Counted from the stretch's first letter, positions 26,479 to 35,335 are shown. The stretch is 64,000 nt of DNA from Niveibacterium terrae (GCF_048213115.1 NZ_CP172404.1:868001-932000), one strand, 5' to 3'. Made by a program: numbers and translations. Notes: generated from the letters alone by a model not told the origin.

Positions 26479-27219
26479 ATGACTTCAACGAAGATTGCGC
26501 TTGCCGGATCCCTGATCGCCGGCCTGATGCTCTGCAGCGCAGGGGCCAGTGCGGGAACTCAGAGCTTCGACATCAGCGGTGGCGCGAAATGGCGCGCAAC
26601 GGACAGCTATACGCTCGGTCAGCAGTGGGGAATCGGGAATTTCCAGTCGACGGACGGCGTCGCGGCCTGGGCTCCCTATGGCAATTCGGCGACGGAACTC
26701 AATTCCAATCGCATGATGTGGTACTGCGGGGGCGACGGAACGCTGTGTCCGGGGGGCGGCGATGGCGGCGCAGGACCGACTGAAGTGTTCTTCGGCTATT
26801 CGCTGTTCATCAAACCCGGCGCCTCTTTCCGCGGTGCGGCAGCGATCATCGCCGACGACTTCTTCGATCTGGTGATCAATGGCCATGAAGTGCTGGCGGC
26901 CACGCTGGACGGGCACCAGGATGAGCACAATCAGCCGGTTCCGTTGACGCTGGATCTGACCCCCTATCTTCACGAGGGCAATAACGTCCTCGCGATCAGG
27001 GCGATGGACGGGTATCTGGAGAGCGCGAGCGCCTGCACCGAAAGGGGCGACGGCTTCGTATCCGTCTCATCGAACCTCGGCGACTTCTGCAAGGGGAACC
27101 GGGGCAGCGAGTACCTGTTCATCAGCGGAAGCGTGACGGTCGTCCCCGAACCCGGCGCCCTGTCGCTTGCCGCCGCCGCCCTTGTCGGGCTTGGCCTGAT
27201 GCGTCGTCGCAAGATCTGA
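26479..27219 (+). CDS. PEP-CTERM sorting domain protein
   Basis: This exported protein of 246 residues has a Sec signal peptide (cleavage near AGASA-GTQ) and a full PEP-CTERM tail: VVPEPGALSLAAAALVGLGL followed by RRRK. Such tails are processed by exosortase, and these proteins usually belong to biofilm or exopolysaccharide systems. The middle part shows no family I recognise; it has a Gly-rich loop (GGGDGGAG) and a beta-rich segment. The ATG at 26479 follows AAGGAG at 7 bases. It is followed after 24 bases by a second exported protein in the same direction, so both may use the sigma-54 promoter upstream. No exosortase gene is in the window. Confidence 0.88.
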   Translation: MTSTKIALAGSLIAGLMLCSAGASAGTQSFDISGGAKWRATDSYTLGQQWGIGNFQSTDGVAAWAPYGNSATELNSNRMMWYCGGDGTLCPGGGDGGAGPTEVFFGYSLFIKPGASFRGAAAIIADDFFDLVINGHEVLAATLDGHQDEHNQPVPLTLDLTPYLHEGNNVLAIRAMDGYLESASACTERGDGFVSVSSNLGDFCKGNRGSEYLFISGSVTVVPEPGALSLAAAALVGLGLMRRRKI

Positions 27220-27243
27220 AGCGCTGAGTTCGGAGATGCCTTG

Positions 27244-28119
27244 ATGAAAACGATCACCGCCCTGGTTCTCCTCGCCGGAATCTGCATCTTGCAAACGGCG
27301 CAGGCCTCCCGACTGACGTGCACGGCAAGTGCGCCCTGCTCGTTGGCCGAAGCGCTGATTCCCGGGAACTACATCGAAGTCCGGCAGCTGGTCTACGCTT
27401 CTCCGGCTGGGCCGGTCTACGAAACGATGCAGTTCTCGAACTTCAGCGACTCCCTGGGGAACTTTGGCGGTGAATCCGTTGCGGTCTGGGCTGCGGCGGC
27501 CGGACTCGACTGGAAACTGGTCTTCCAGCCCCTGTCCTCCGCTGCGAATCCGTGGCGAATCCAGAGTTCAGGCCCCGATGCGAGTTACTCGGCCTCCCTG
27601 AGCTATGACCTGCTGTTTGACGGGCGCAGACTGAATATGTATGGCCAGACGCCCCGTTCAAACCTTGCGGGGGCGGACCTCGTCGTCAGTTATGGCGACT
27701 TCCGCAATACGGGGGGGCTGTCCCTCACCGGGCGCGTCAGCGAATCGGTGGCGGACGACCAGACCCCGGCTTCTCCGGGCTCTCCGGTTGATCTGGCCCT
27801 GAGCTGTGCGGAGCTCGAAACCAGCGTCTATTCGGGCTGCGCGGAGAAAACCGGAACAGATTCGGGCTGGTTTGACAGTTACTACGTATTTGACGATTCC
27901 GACCGGCTGAGTGTGGAGAACTCGATTCAGCTCGATTACGTCGCCTTCTTCGGTGGCGGCGGGGCGCTGGGGGTTTCGAGAATCGTCAATCAGTTCTCGG
28001 AGGCGCCCATCGTCGGCGAACCCTCCGACTCCGCGATTCTCGCGCTGGGGCTCTTGGCCCTGGCTTGGTTGCGCGCTGGCGGGAGAAGGGGGGGGCGGGT
28101 GGGGTGGATCAAGTCCTGA
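27244..28119 (+). CDS. Exported protein with PEP-CTERM-like tail
   Basis: The 291-residue product has a Sec signal (cleavage near AQA-SRL) and a beta-rich body with Cys residues that may pair (TCTASAPCS near the N-terminus, CAELE and SGCAEKTG later). The C-terminus, VGEPSDSAILALGLLALAWL then RAGGRRGGR, has the layout of a PEP-CTERM signal (EP motif, helix, basic cluster), but the first Pro is replaced by Gly. No catalytic domain is recognised. The first ATG after the TTG at 27241 is used as start. It probably shares an operon with the preceding gene. Confidence 0.75.
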   Translation: MKTITALVLLAGICILQTAQASRLTCTASAPCSLAEALIPGNYIEVRQLVYASPAGPVYETMQFSNFSDSLGNFGGESVAVWAAAAGLDWKLVFQPLSSAANPWRIQSSGPDASYSASLSYDLLFDGRRLNMYGQTPRSNLAGADLVVSYGDFRNTGGLSLTGRVSESVADDQTPASPGSPVDLALSCAELETSVYSGCAEKTGTDSGWFDSYYVFDDSDRLSVENSIQLDYVAFFGGGGALGVSRIVNQFSEAPIVGEPSDSAILALGLLALAWLRAGGRRGGRVGWIKS

Positions 28120-28156
28120 AATGGTCTGGGATCGGAGCCGTGGCCGCGCGGAACCA

Positions 28157-28636
28157 CTAACGGATCCGCCGCCAGATCTCGGGGGAGCCGTCGGCGTATT
28201 TTCCGGTCAGTGTGTCCTTGTCCGCGAGGCTCAGCCTGGAGTGCGTGCTGAAGTCTGTCGAAGGCATCAGGAAGTCCGCCTCCAGGGTCTGCCCGTCCCA
28301 TTTCACGTTCGTGATCACGAACGCTTCGCCGTCCGAAGAATCGAGGCCGGAAATCGCGATGCCGTCGCCGGCCGAAGCGATCTCAAAGACCGCCGAGGAA
28401 TTCTCGACCTGCCACTTCCCGGCGATGTGGGTCTGCGCGGGCGACGCTTTTTCCGGAGTGTTTGTCTGAGGCCGGGAGATCGCGCAGCCCGTGAGGCTGG
28501 ACAGGCAGAGGACGAGCAGCGCGAGGAGAAGAGGCCAGAGCAGGCGGCTCTTCCCGCTGTTCGCGGTTCTCCCGACCAGGCGGCTGAACAGGGCTTCGGG
28601 GAACATCGGCAGGCAGGACAGACTGGCGGGTTTCAT
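28157..28636 (-). CDS. Small putative lipoprotein
   Basis: The 159-residue product has an unusually long N-region (about 33 residues) before a hydrophobic stretch and the lipobox LTGC, followed by about 110 residues with alternating beta-strand character (GKWQVENSSAVFEIASAGDG). It resembles small lipoproteins that bind to the cell envelope, but I recognise no family. The ATG at 28636 follows GGAG. An ATG at 28591 (MFPEAL) would shorten the N-region. It stands between convergent PEP-CTERM genes and an esterase. Confidence 0.6.
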   Translation of the reverse strand: MKPASLSCLPMFPEALFSRLVGRTANSGKSRLLWPLLLALLVLCLSSLTGCAISRPQTNTPEKASPAQTHIAGKWQVENSSAVFEIASAGDGIAISGLDSSDGEAFVITNVKWDGQTLEADFLMPSTDFSTHSRLSLADKDTLTGKYADGSPEIWRRIR

Positions 28637-28765
28637 GTTGTCTCCGGGGAAGAAGAATGGAGGATACCTGAACGTCATGAGGTCTGGCGATCCTCCGGAG
28701 CCCCGGATTGCATCAGCAGTCGTCAGCAAGGCCTGATCCCGGGGGCTTGTCCTGCGCCGCGCCGA

Positions 28766-30256
28766 CTATGCCTTCACATGGCTGAACAACCAGTCCCGCG
28801 CGGCCTGGATGTGGAAGAACTTTCTGGCCGAACCCATGTGATCGACTTGCGCAAAGGTCAGGAAGGTGATGTTGCCTCCCTTGCCGAGATAGCCGTTGAT
28901 CTGCTCGTTCAACTTCCCCTGATCCTGGACCGGAAAGATCAGCGCCGGGTCGAGATATTCCTTGGGCCGAGTGACCCGGGCTCCGGCGCTTTCCCACAGC
29001 GGCACGCATTCCTCGTTCCAGGGCGTGGCCTTCTGGTCTTGCGCGCCGGTGATGATCAGGACGTTCTGCTTGGCCAGATCGACCACATCGCTCGGGCGTT
29101 GCTGGCCGGCAATGATCAGGCCTGCGGCAAAGGTATCGGGATGCCTGGCCATCATCCACAGCGAGGTCATCGCGCCCATCGACCAGCCCGTGCAGTACAC
29201 CCGCTTGCGGTCGATCTTCAGAACCTTGTCGCGTCGGTCTTTCTTGTTGGGGTTGCCGAAGTTCCATGTGTTCTCCAGCATCGATTCGACCAGTTTGTAG
29301 GTGTTCTCAACGTCGAACGTGTGCTCCCAGTAGTCGTTCATCGTGGTGCGCTCATAGCGCGGGGTGATGACCACGCATTCGTGCCGCTCCTGCTCTTCCG
29401 GCATGCCCCAGATGCTGGCAATGCATTGCTCGGTCAGCGTGGCGGCGCAGCTGCCGTCGTAGCTGGTGCCCGAGTGGGTGATCGCGATGAGGAGCGGATA
29501 TTCCTTCTCTTCGCCGCCTTCTTTCAGGAAGGACTCGGGCAGGTAGATGCTGTATTCCAGATACGCGGAGCGTTTGTCGTCCCACCACCAGTGGTTCTGC
29601 TCCCAGGCGTCCACGCCACGGATCCGTACAGTGTTCCCGCGCGGACCGCTGTTGGTCCATACGGTGGAGCTGCCGGCATAGAGGGTGCCGGCGAGCGTCT
29701 TGACGCTCTTGTGCTGGCGGAGCGAGACCTTGTCGCTGTCGGTGCTTGGCAGGCTCAGATCGGGCTTGTGCTCGAACTCGGCGATGACATAGCGGCCAGT
29801 GACGTTTCGATGGTCGGCGCGCAGGGCCGGATCGGCGTTGGTGTAGAGGGCAGCCACGCGCCGCGCTTCGGGCTTTGCCGTCGTCGAATTCTTGTCCGGA
29901 GCCTGGGGCATGCCGGGGAAAAACCCTTTGGCCACCGGGACGACGCCGGCCATGTAGGTGTCGAGCGCCAGACTGGCGGGATCGATGTCCTGATCGTACT
30001 GGATGGCGATGCCGTAGACTTTCTGGCCGCCGCCGGTGACTTCGCACAGCGCAGACACGCTCTGGATTCCCGGCGCTTTCCTGGCCTTGCGCTCCGGATC
30101 GCCGGTCATGGCTTCGCTGGCCGCCTGGAATCCGCTGGCGCCCTCCGCCGCGTCGGCCTCCCCGAAGCCCAGAAGCAGGCTGCCAGCACCACCGGCAAGA
30201 GCCGCTCCTGCGACCGAGCCGATCTTGATGAAACCTCGTCGTGTCAGATTACTCAT
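28766..30256 (-). CDS. Tat-exported alpha/beta hydrolase (esterase/PHB-depolymerase-like)
   Basis: This exported serine hydrolase of 496 residues starts with a twin-arginine signal (LTRRGFIKIG followed by an Ala/Gly-rich helix), so it is folded before export. The C-terminal half carries an alpha/beta-hydrolase core: nucleophile elbow CTGWSMGAMTS, TGAQDQKATPW (likely Asp) and QVDHMGSARKFF (His). It resembles prolyl-oligopeptidase or PHB-depolymerase-type esterases with an N-terminal beta-domain. The ATG at 30256 has AGGA at 5 bases; an upstream ATG at 30274 lacks a ribosome-binding site. The natural substrate is unknown. Confidence 0.8.
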   Translation of the reverse strand: MSNLTRRGFIKIGSVAGAALAGGAGSLLLGFGEADAAEGASGFQAASEAMTGDPERKARKAPGIQSVSALCEVTGGGQKVYGIAIQYDQDIDPASLALDTYMAGVVPVAKGFFPGMPQAPDKNSTTAKPEARRVAALYTNADPALRADHRNVTGRYVIAEFEHKPDLSLPSTDSDKVSLRQHKSVKTLAGTLYAGSSTVWTNSGPRGNTVRIRGVDAWEQNHWWWDDKRSAYLEYSIYLPESFLKEGGEEKEYPLLIAITHSGTSYDGSCAATLTEQCIASIWGMPEEQERHECVVITPRYERTTMNDYWEHTFDVENTYKLVESMLENTWNFGNPNKKDRRDKVLKIDRKRVYCTGWSMGAMTSLWMMARHPDTFAAGLIIAGQQRPSDVVDLAKQNVLIITGAQDQKATPWNEECVPLWESAGARVTRPKEYLDPALIFPVQDQGKLNEQINGYLGKGGNITFLTFAQVDHMGSARKFFHIQAARDWLFSHVKA

Positions 30257-30340
30257 GCGGGTCCTGAAATTCATCGTGCGTGTGAAAGTGAGGGGGAAAC
30301 GGAGGCTGGAAACGCACCCGTCACGCCCGTTGTCGCTCCG

Positions 30341-31936
30341 CTAGCGCCGGCGGGCGCGGCCGAACACGGTCGCGAGCATGCCGATGATCCCGAGCGTGAT
30401 CATGATCGAGCCGACGATGTGTTTGCCGCTGTGCTCGTGCGGGGTCAGGATCAGCAGCGCGCCGCTGACCACCAGCGCCGCGTAGATGATCGCGCCGGCC
30501 AGCTGTTCGACGTTGCTGATCAGGCGTTCGGCCAGCGCTTCCAGCCTGGGCAGACGGCCCAGATCGCCTTCCGAGACCCGGTGCAGGATGCGGCGCAGAT
30601 CGTTCGGCCCGTCCCCGATCAGGCGTGCGACGTCGCGCGCGACCTTGCCGCTCTTCTCCTTGACCCGCTCAGGCGAGAAGATCCCGACGGTCATCCGGGA
30701 GACCTGGCCGCGGAAAGAGGCCATGTAGTCATGAGCGGGCGCGAGCTGGCGGATCATCGCTTCGAGGATCACGATCGCGCGCGAGAGCAGCACGAATTCG
30801 CCGGGATAGCGGATACCATTGACCGTCCCCGCCCGGACCAGCGCATCGAGCAGAGCGCCGATCGAGATGTCCGATATGTTTCTTCGGCGCACTTGATAGA
30901 GCACGGCCTTGATGTCGTTCTGCAGCGCCACGCGATTGACCTGATCGCTGTCCGAACTCATTTCGAGATAGGCTGCCGTCGCGGCCCGCGCATCGCCGGC
31001 GATGACCGCTTCGAGCAGGATGGCCAGTGTCTCCCTCATCCTCTCGTCGAGCTCTCCGGTGCAGCCGAAATCGAGCAGCGAGAGGCGGCCGTCGGGCAGG
31101 ATGAAGACATTGCCGGGGTGAGGATCGGCATGGAAAAGCCCTTCCTCGAAGATCGTCTGCATCATCAGCCGGACGAGCGAATCGATTGCCTGCGGCATCG
31201 CCTCGGGATGCCTCTGCGCATAGACGTCGATCCTCTCCCCGGCCGAGAATTCCATCGTCAGCACCGAGCCCTTCGAATGGGTGCAGATCACTTCGGGGAT
31301 CCAGACGTCCGGAAGATCGGCCGTCGTGTTGCGGAAAATCGTGATCGAAGCGGCCTCGCGGTGGAAGTCGGTCTCCCGCATCAGGCTTGCGGCGAGTTCA
31401 TCGAGGGCGTCCTTGAAATGCAAGCCGCGCAGGCGCGGGATGAACTTCTCGCCCAGAGAGACCAGGAACTTCAGGACGCGGATGTCTTTCGCTATGGCTG
31501 GCGCGAGCTTCGGGCGCTGCACCTTGACGGCGACCCGGCGGCCATCCGCCAGCCTGGCCTCGTGAACCTGGGCGATCGACGCTGCGCCCAGCGGAGTCGC
31601 GCAGAAGGAGGTGAAGAGCTCGCTCAGAGGGGCGCCGAGTTCAGCCTCGACGATGGCGCTGACTTCGGGGAAGGGCATCGCCGGAAGCTTGTCGTGAAGC
31701 TGAGTCAGTTCATCGACCAGCGCGTTCGGCAGTAGTCCGCGCTGGATCGCGAGCACCTGCCCGAATTTGATGTAGGTGAGGCCCAGCTCCTCGATCGCTT
31801 CGCGGACCTGCTCCGGTCGCGGCAAGTGCTTCCGGCCGAGCAGGGTTTTCAGAAAACCGTGCCTGACCAGCACGCGCAGTACATGGAGCAGGCGCCGCGC
31901 GACGCCCCCTGCGCTCGACACAAGAGTCCCCGACAT
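30341..31936 (-). CDS. UbiB/AarF-family atypical kinase-like protein
   Basis: This membrane-associated ABC1/UbiB-family protein supports ubiquinone synthesis or lipid transport in characterised members. Family marks are present in order: the KxGQ motif in YIKFGQVLAIQRGLLP, the Ala-rich nucleotide loop in PLGAASIAQVHEA, the lysine in VAVKVQRP, FHADPHPGN, LLDFG, and two C-terminal hydrophobic helices. The ATG at 31936 follows GGGGAG at a good spacing; an upstream ATG at 32005 would overlap the PepSY gene by 17 bases. It is not next to ubiE or ubiJ, so whether it is the main UbiB or a paralogue is open. Confidence 0.85.
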   Translation of the reverse strand: MSGTLVSSAGGVARRLLHVLRVLVRHGFLKTLLGRKHLPRPEQVREAIEELGLTYIKFGQVLAIQRGLLPNALVDELTQLHDKLPAMPFPEVSAIVEAELGAPLSELFTSFCATPLGAASIAQVHEARLADGRRVAVKVQRPKLAPAIAKDIRVLKFLVSLGEKFIPRLRGLHFKDALDELAASLMRETDFHREAASITIFRNTTADLPDVWIPEVICTHSKGSVLTMEFSAGERIDVYAQRHPEAMPQAIDSLVRLMMQTIFEEGLFHADPHPGNVFILPDGRLSLLDFGCTGELDERMRETLAILLEAVIAGDARAATAAYLEMSSDSDQVNRVALQNDIKAVLYQVRRRNISDISIGALLDALVRAGTVNGIRYPGEFVLLSRAIVILEAMIRQLAPAHDYMASFRGQVSRMTVGIFSPERVKEKSGKVARDVARLIGDGPNDLRRILHRVSEGDLGRLPRLEALAERLISNVEQLAGAIIYAALVVSGALLILTPHEHSGKHIVGSIMITLGIIGMLATVFGRARRR

Positions 31937-31988
31937 CCCGTTCTCCCCGGCTAAAGAGGGCTTTTCAGCATGAACCCGGCGAAGGGCC

Positions 31989-32543
31989 TCAGGCGACAAG
32001 GACAAGCACGGCGGCCGCGACGAATCCGCCGGCGGCGAGAACGAGGCCCCTGCGGAACTGGCGGGTCGTCGATTTGAACATCCAGAACGACGAGACGGCC
32101 ATGAAAGTCAGCAGCACGCCGTAGAGGACGACGAACCAGTGGACAGGATCGTGACTGTTGGACTTGTGCAGTTCGGTGAGCTTGTCGAGTGCGGCCGGAA
32201 GCCGTTTCTCAGTGTAGCTGACAGCTCCGCTCGCCCTGTCGTACTTGCCGTCCCGCAGGCCCCGTCCGCCGCCGAAGCTGACCGTGCGGCCGTCATCGCC
32301 GAGGATTTCGAGCTGGCGCAGGTGCAGCGCCGGGCCCAGGTCGGAGGGTGCGAGCCCCGGCTCTATCTTGCGGGAGACCGGGGTGTCGAACTTCAGCAGG
32401 CCGGTCGGTCGGTAGACCAGCAGGATTCCGCTCAGACTGAACACCAGGGTCAGGCCGATCAGCAGAAAGCCGATGTCCCGGTGCAACACCCTGATGTAGT
32501 AGCTGAAAGGTTTTCCGGTCTTTTCGTTTTCGTTCTCGGTCAT
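31989..32543 (-). CDS. PepSY-associated membrane protein
   Basis: The 184-residue inner-membrane protein resembles PepSY-TM proteins: an N-terminal helix beginning RVLHRDIGFLLIGLTLVFSL, an extracytoplasmic loop with LHLRQLEILG, then LHKSNSHDPVHWFVVLYGVL and a final helix. Such proteins often work beside iron or redox systems. The ATG at 32543 gives a family-like start and follows a purine-rich AGAGAC stretch. It is 52 bases upstream of the UbiB-family gene in the same direction, so cotranscription is likely. The precise job is unknown. Confidence 0.75.
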   Translation of the reverse strand: MTENENEKTGKPFSYYIRVLHRDIGFLLIGLTLVFSLSGILLVYRPTGLLKFDTPVSRKIEPGLAPSDLGPALHLRQLEILGDDGRTVSFGGGRGLRDGKYDRASGAVSYTEKRLPAALDKLTELHKSNSHDPVHWFVVLYGVLLTFMAVSSFWMFKSTTRQFRRGLVLAAGGFVAAAVLVLVA

Positions 32544-32759
32544 GGTCTCTGGTCTCTGAGAGTGAAGTGGGGGCAAGGCCCGAGCGCGAGCCTGCCGGAT
32601 CACCCGCTAGTCAAACCGGGTAATGTAAATGGAGTATGAATTCTGGTCACGCCGGAGGCGGGCGCATGTGGGGGGAATGCCTCGGGCCGGCCCGCGCTGA
32701 CTGGAACGGCGGAGCGGGAAAGCGTTCTGCCCCGGAGGCTCCGCCGCTAGAAACGAAAC

Positions 32760-32794
32760 ACCCCCAAAAGGCAGCGTCTGCGCCTTTTGGGGGT
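32760..32794 (-). terminator. Strong terminator after PEP-CTERM gene
   Basis: A perfect 13-base stem (ACCCCCAAAAGGC against its complement) with a 9-base loop lies 44 bases beyond the stop of the leftward PEP-CTERM gene. On the minus strand it is followed by TGTTTCGTTTCT, so it reads as an intrinsic terminator. The rest of the 294-base spacer shows no coding signal. Confidence 0.75.
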
Positions 32795-32837
32795 ATCAAA
32801 GAACGACCGCTACCAAGAGCGAATGATCTGCTCCGAC

Positions 32838-33605
32838 TCAGCGGCGACGCATTCCCAGCAGGCCAAGCAGACCAAAGCCGAGCAGAGCCATCAAGCCGGG
32901 TTCCGGTACCGTGCCCGGTTCAACGAAGCCCGTCGCCATGGTTATCCAGTGGCCCTTCTGGGCATTGTCGGTTCCGGAGACCTGGAGTGCGAAATAGCCT
33001 TGCTTCGCCCAGTACTCCGGATCATAGGTCTGATGCTGGAAGCAGCCCATCGAGTACGAGGGTGCAAATCCAAAGGCCAGACCGGCTGGCGTCGACAGCC
33101 CTGGGTCAAGACAGTCCGGGGACGTCGCCCCGCTGGTGATGGCCGAAGCCGGAACGGTTAGACCGAGGATGGCATTCCAGGCCTCGTTGCCCTGATAGTC
33201 CTCGACGTAGAGGCTGCCGCCGCTCGCGACGAATTCAGCGACATCCGCTCCACGGCTTCCCAGAAGAGCATACGGATCGCCGCAGCAAGTGCCGGGAGAG
33301 GCGAAGAACATCGTGCTGTAGTTGCTCAGCGTCGCCGTCGAGAACTCGGTCGGTGACATATAGGTCACCGCCACGCCGCCGGTATCGGCATAGAACCCCG
33401 CCGTTGCGCCGAAATTATTGATCACCAGCACAGGCAACGTGGAAGTGCCTTCCAGTTGCTTGAATACCGGGTTTGTGTAGGCGTCTATGTGGTGAAAACT
33501 CGCCGCCTCCGATCCGGCAAGAAAGATGGTGCTGGCCTGGGACGAAACGCCAAAAAAGGCGAGTGCGGCCAGGAGGAAAAATCGCGCCAAAGTCAGTGGT
33601 TTCAT
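32838..33605 (-). CDS. PEP-CTERM sorting domain protein
   Basis: The 255-residue exported protein has a signal peptide (cleavage near SQA-STI) and a textbook sorting tail, VPEPGLMALLGFGLLGLLG plus MRRR. The body includes VEDYQGNEAWNAILGL and four Cys residues (TCCGDP, PDCLDP, MGCFQ) likely to form disulfides outside the cytoplasm. No catalytic family is recognised. It has a possible sigma-54 promoter upstream and a strong terminator downstream, so it is probably a single-gene unit. Confidence 0.88.
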   Translation of the reverse strand: MKPLTLARFFLLAALAFFGVSSQASTIFLAGSEAASFHHIDAYTNPVFKQLEGTSTLPVLVINNFGATAGFYADTGGVAVTYMSPTEFSTATLSNYSTMFFASPGTCCGDPYALLGSRGADVAEFVASGGSLYVEDYQGNEAWNAILGLTVPASAITSGATSPDCLDPGLSTPAGLAFGFAPSYSMGCFQHQTYDPEYWAKQGYFALQVSGTDNAQKGHWITMATGFVEPGTVPEPGLMALLGFGLLGLLGMRRR

Positions 33606-33691
33606 GTTCGCGGTTCCTTACTTGATGAAAAAGTAAGAACTGGATCGGCCTGCACTTTCGTGGCTAACGCGCCAGCTCTGCTGAGCTTATA

Positions 33692-33707
33692 AGCATTTGC
33701 TATGCCT
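33692..33707 (-). promoter_or_regulatory. Possible sigma-54 promoter for PEP-CTERM gene
   Basis: On the minus strand AGGCATAGCAAATGCT has GG and GC exactly 10 bases apart and matches the -24/-12 core (TGGCAC-N5-TTGCW) at about 8 of 11 positions. It lies 87 bases before the start codon. The match is weaker than the one at 26386. The rest of the 325-base spacer (33606-33930) shows no gene. Confidence 0.4.
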
Positions 33708-33930
33708 GCCATGTCGAGGATGGTTTTTTCTTTTTATTTCAGTGTCTTGCCGTCGGTTGATGCAAGCGTCCGGGATGGTTGCCGAGGTGAGTGTCAGAAT
33801 TCCCGACAGCTCGGGGCGGCGCACCTCAAGCAACTTGCAGCCCCGTCCATGCGACGACTTTCTGTTCATCCCGGGGCTTGGCGGCGCGGGCGAGCGCATC
33901 GCCTTTCCGGCTACGCGACATCGCCGGGGG

Positions 33931-34782
33931 TCAGGCGCAGAGCTGCACCTTGACGCCTCGCGCCCTGAGGCGCTCGGTCAGCGCTTCCAGCCAGGCGCGG
34001 CTGACCGGGGAGACCTGCTGCCCTTCGTCCAGCATCGGTTCGCGCGCGACGCCGTAGAGTTGGACGCCGAGGATGCCCTCGAACGAGGCGACCAGCTCGA
34101 CATAGTCGGAGACGTCGCGTTCGTCAGGCGGCTCGCCCTTCCACTGGAACATGCAGGTCTGAACCCAGGTCGGGCAGCAGGCCGAGGCCGTTTCAACTTG
34201 TCGGCGGGCGCGCGCGGCGTCCAGACCGACCTGGTTGGCGCGCCGGATCGAGGCCTCGCTGCCCCGGTCGACCTTGACCCAGGCTTCGCCGCCGACCGGC
34301 GCGATCGATCGCAGCGCGTCCTGCACCTCGGGTCTGTGCATCATGCTGCCATTGGTGATCAGCACGATGCGCAGCCGGCCGAGCAGGCCGAATGCTTCGA
34401 CCTGGCGCAGCACGGCATTGATGACCTGAGGAAACTGCCGGCTCAGCGTCGGCTCGCCGTTGCCGGCGATCGCGATGCTGCAGAGCTGCCGCATGCCTTC
34501 CGGCACATGATCCTGCATGAAGTCGCCATGAAGGACTTCTTCCAGCACCGCAGCCAGCTCATGTTCGAGCCGCGCGACATCGACCGCATCCGGGGCGCCG
34601 CGCTTGAGCTCGGGAACCTGGCAATAGACGCAGCGCCAGTTGCAGGCATTGTTGAGGTTCAGGTTGATGCCGATCGACACTCCTCCCACGCGGCGCGACA
34701 CGACCGGATAGACATGGAGAAAGCCGGACAGGACCTGATTGTGGTCATCCGTTCCGAGCTGTGTGCTCGAAGGCTGGTTCAT
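33931..34782 (-). CDS. Radical SAM domain protein
   Basis: The 283-residue product is a radical SAM enzyme: the [4Fe-4S] motif is seen as NNACNWRCVYCQVP (CxxxCxxC), followed by the SAM-contact block SIAIAGNGEPTLSRQFPQV (GNGEPT). Distal Cys residues (CCPTWVQTC) might bind a second cluster or simply be structural. The layout resembles the wyosine-synthase-like/COG0731 group, but the exact reaction cannot be read from sequence. The ATG at 34782 is used; a TTG at 34788 would add only two residues. No partner gene is adjacent. Confidence 0.82.
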   Translation of the reverse strand: MNQPSSTQLGTDDHNQVLSGFLHVYPVVSRRVGGVSIGINLNLNNACNWRCVYCQVPELKRGAPDAVDVARLEHELAAVLEEVLHGDFMQDHVPEGMRQLCSIAIAGNGEPTLSRQFPQVINAVLRQVEAFGLLGRLRIVLITNGSMMHRPEVQDALRSIAPVGGEAWVKVDRGSEASIRRANQVGLDAARARRQVETASACCPTWVQTCMFQWKGEPPDERDVSDYVELVASFEGILGVQLYGVAREPMLDEGQQVSPVSRAWLEALTERLRARGVKVQLCA

Positions 34783-34927
34783 CGTCAAGCGTCAGATCTC
34801 CGTGTGGGTCGGCTGCGCCACGGACCGGCGGCGCGCGACCCTTCTCTGGGGGGCATCGATTGTACCTGCACGAGGCGCCAGGAGCCGGGCCGATTCAGCT
34901 CCGCGCGGGGAATGTCCCGATTCGACT

Positions 34928-35109
34928 GGGCTCTACATGCCGGGCATGGTGGTCTTACTCCCCCCATCCTGAAGACCTTTGGCGAACGGCTGCTCGCTTC
35001 CGGCCATGCGCCCAAGGCGGTGATCGGTGCGGCGATGAGAAGGCGAGTGCTCCTGATCCACGGCATCGTGCGCTCCGGAGGGCCACTCCAGGATCGAGAC
35101 GAGGGATGA
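34928..35109 (+). pseudogene. IS110-family transposase remnant
   Basis: Two short reading frames on the plus strand together look like the C-terminal part of an IS110-family transposase: GLYMPGMVVL in one frame, then PPILKTFGERLLASGHAPKA and VIGAAMRR in another, requiring a frameshift between them. The N-terminal DEDD part is absent and no terminal repeats were seen. It is a decayed fragment in the 553-base spacer between the radical SAM gene and the chemoreceptor gene. Confidence 0.55.
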
Positions 35110-35137
35110 AGCATGAAGAAATAGTATGAAGAGCAGC

Positions 35138-35164
35138 TAAACTTGTCCCTTCGGGTGCCGATAG
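35138..35164 (+). promoter_or_regulatory. FliA (sigma-28) promoter of the chemoreceptor operon
   Basis: TAAA, exactly 15 bases, then GCCGATAG is a near-perfect match to the flagellar sigma-28 consensus (TAAA-N15-GCCGATAA). Transcription would begin about 35171, giving a leader of about 165 bases before the MCP start, so the chemoreceptor and cheW should be late flagellar genes. Confidence 0.8.
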
Positions 35165-35335
35165 GCTACATGTGTTTTCCAAGGTATTCCTGGCGTGTCG
35201 GACTGCCGGGGCAGAAGCTTCCTCGGCGAGATCGGTGAATCTCCGGCGGAGATTGCGCCGCAGCGCAAGCTCTGCACCTGAATCCGGCTTCAGGCCTGTC
35301 CTGTCATCTGTTTTGCTTCTATTTGCGAGGGGTAA

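Noticed and set aside
27911..31735. A 1274-residue plus-strand open frame
   Set aside because: It is antisense to the lipoprotein, esterase and UbiB-family genes, all of which have clear motifs; its composition (Arg/Asp/Gly rich) is that of a GC-rich shadow frame.
35197..35216. A TGGCGTG...TGCC sequence as a sigma-54 promoter before the chemoreceptor
   Set aside because: GG and GC are 11 bases apart instead of 10, and the FliA site nearby is a far better match.
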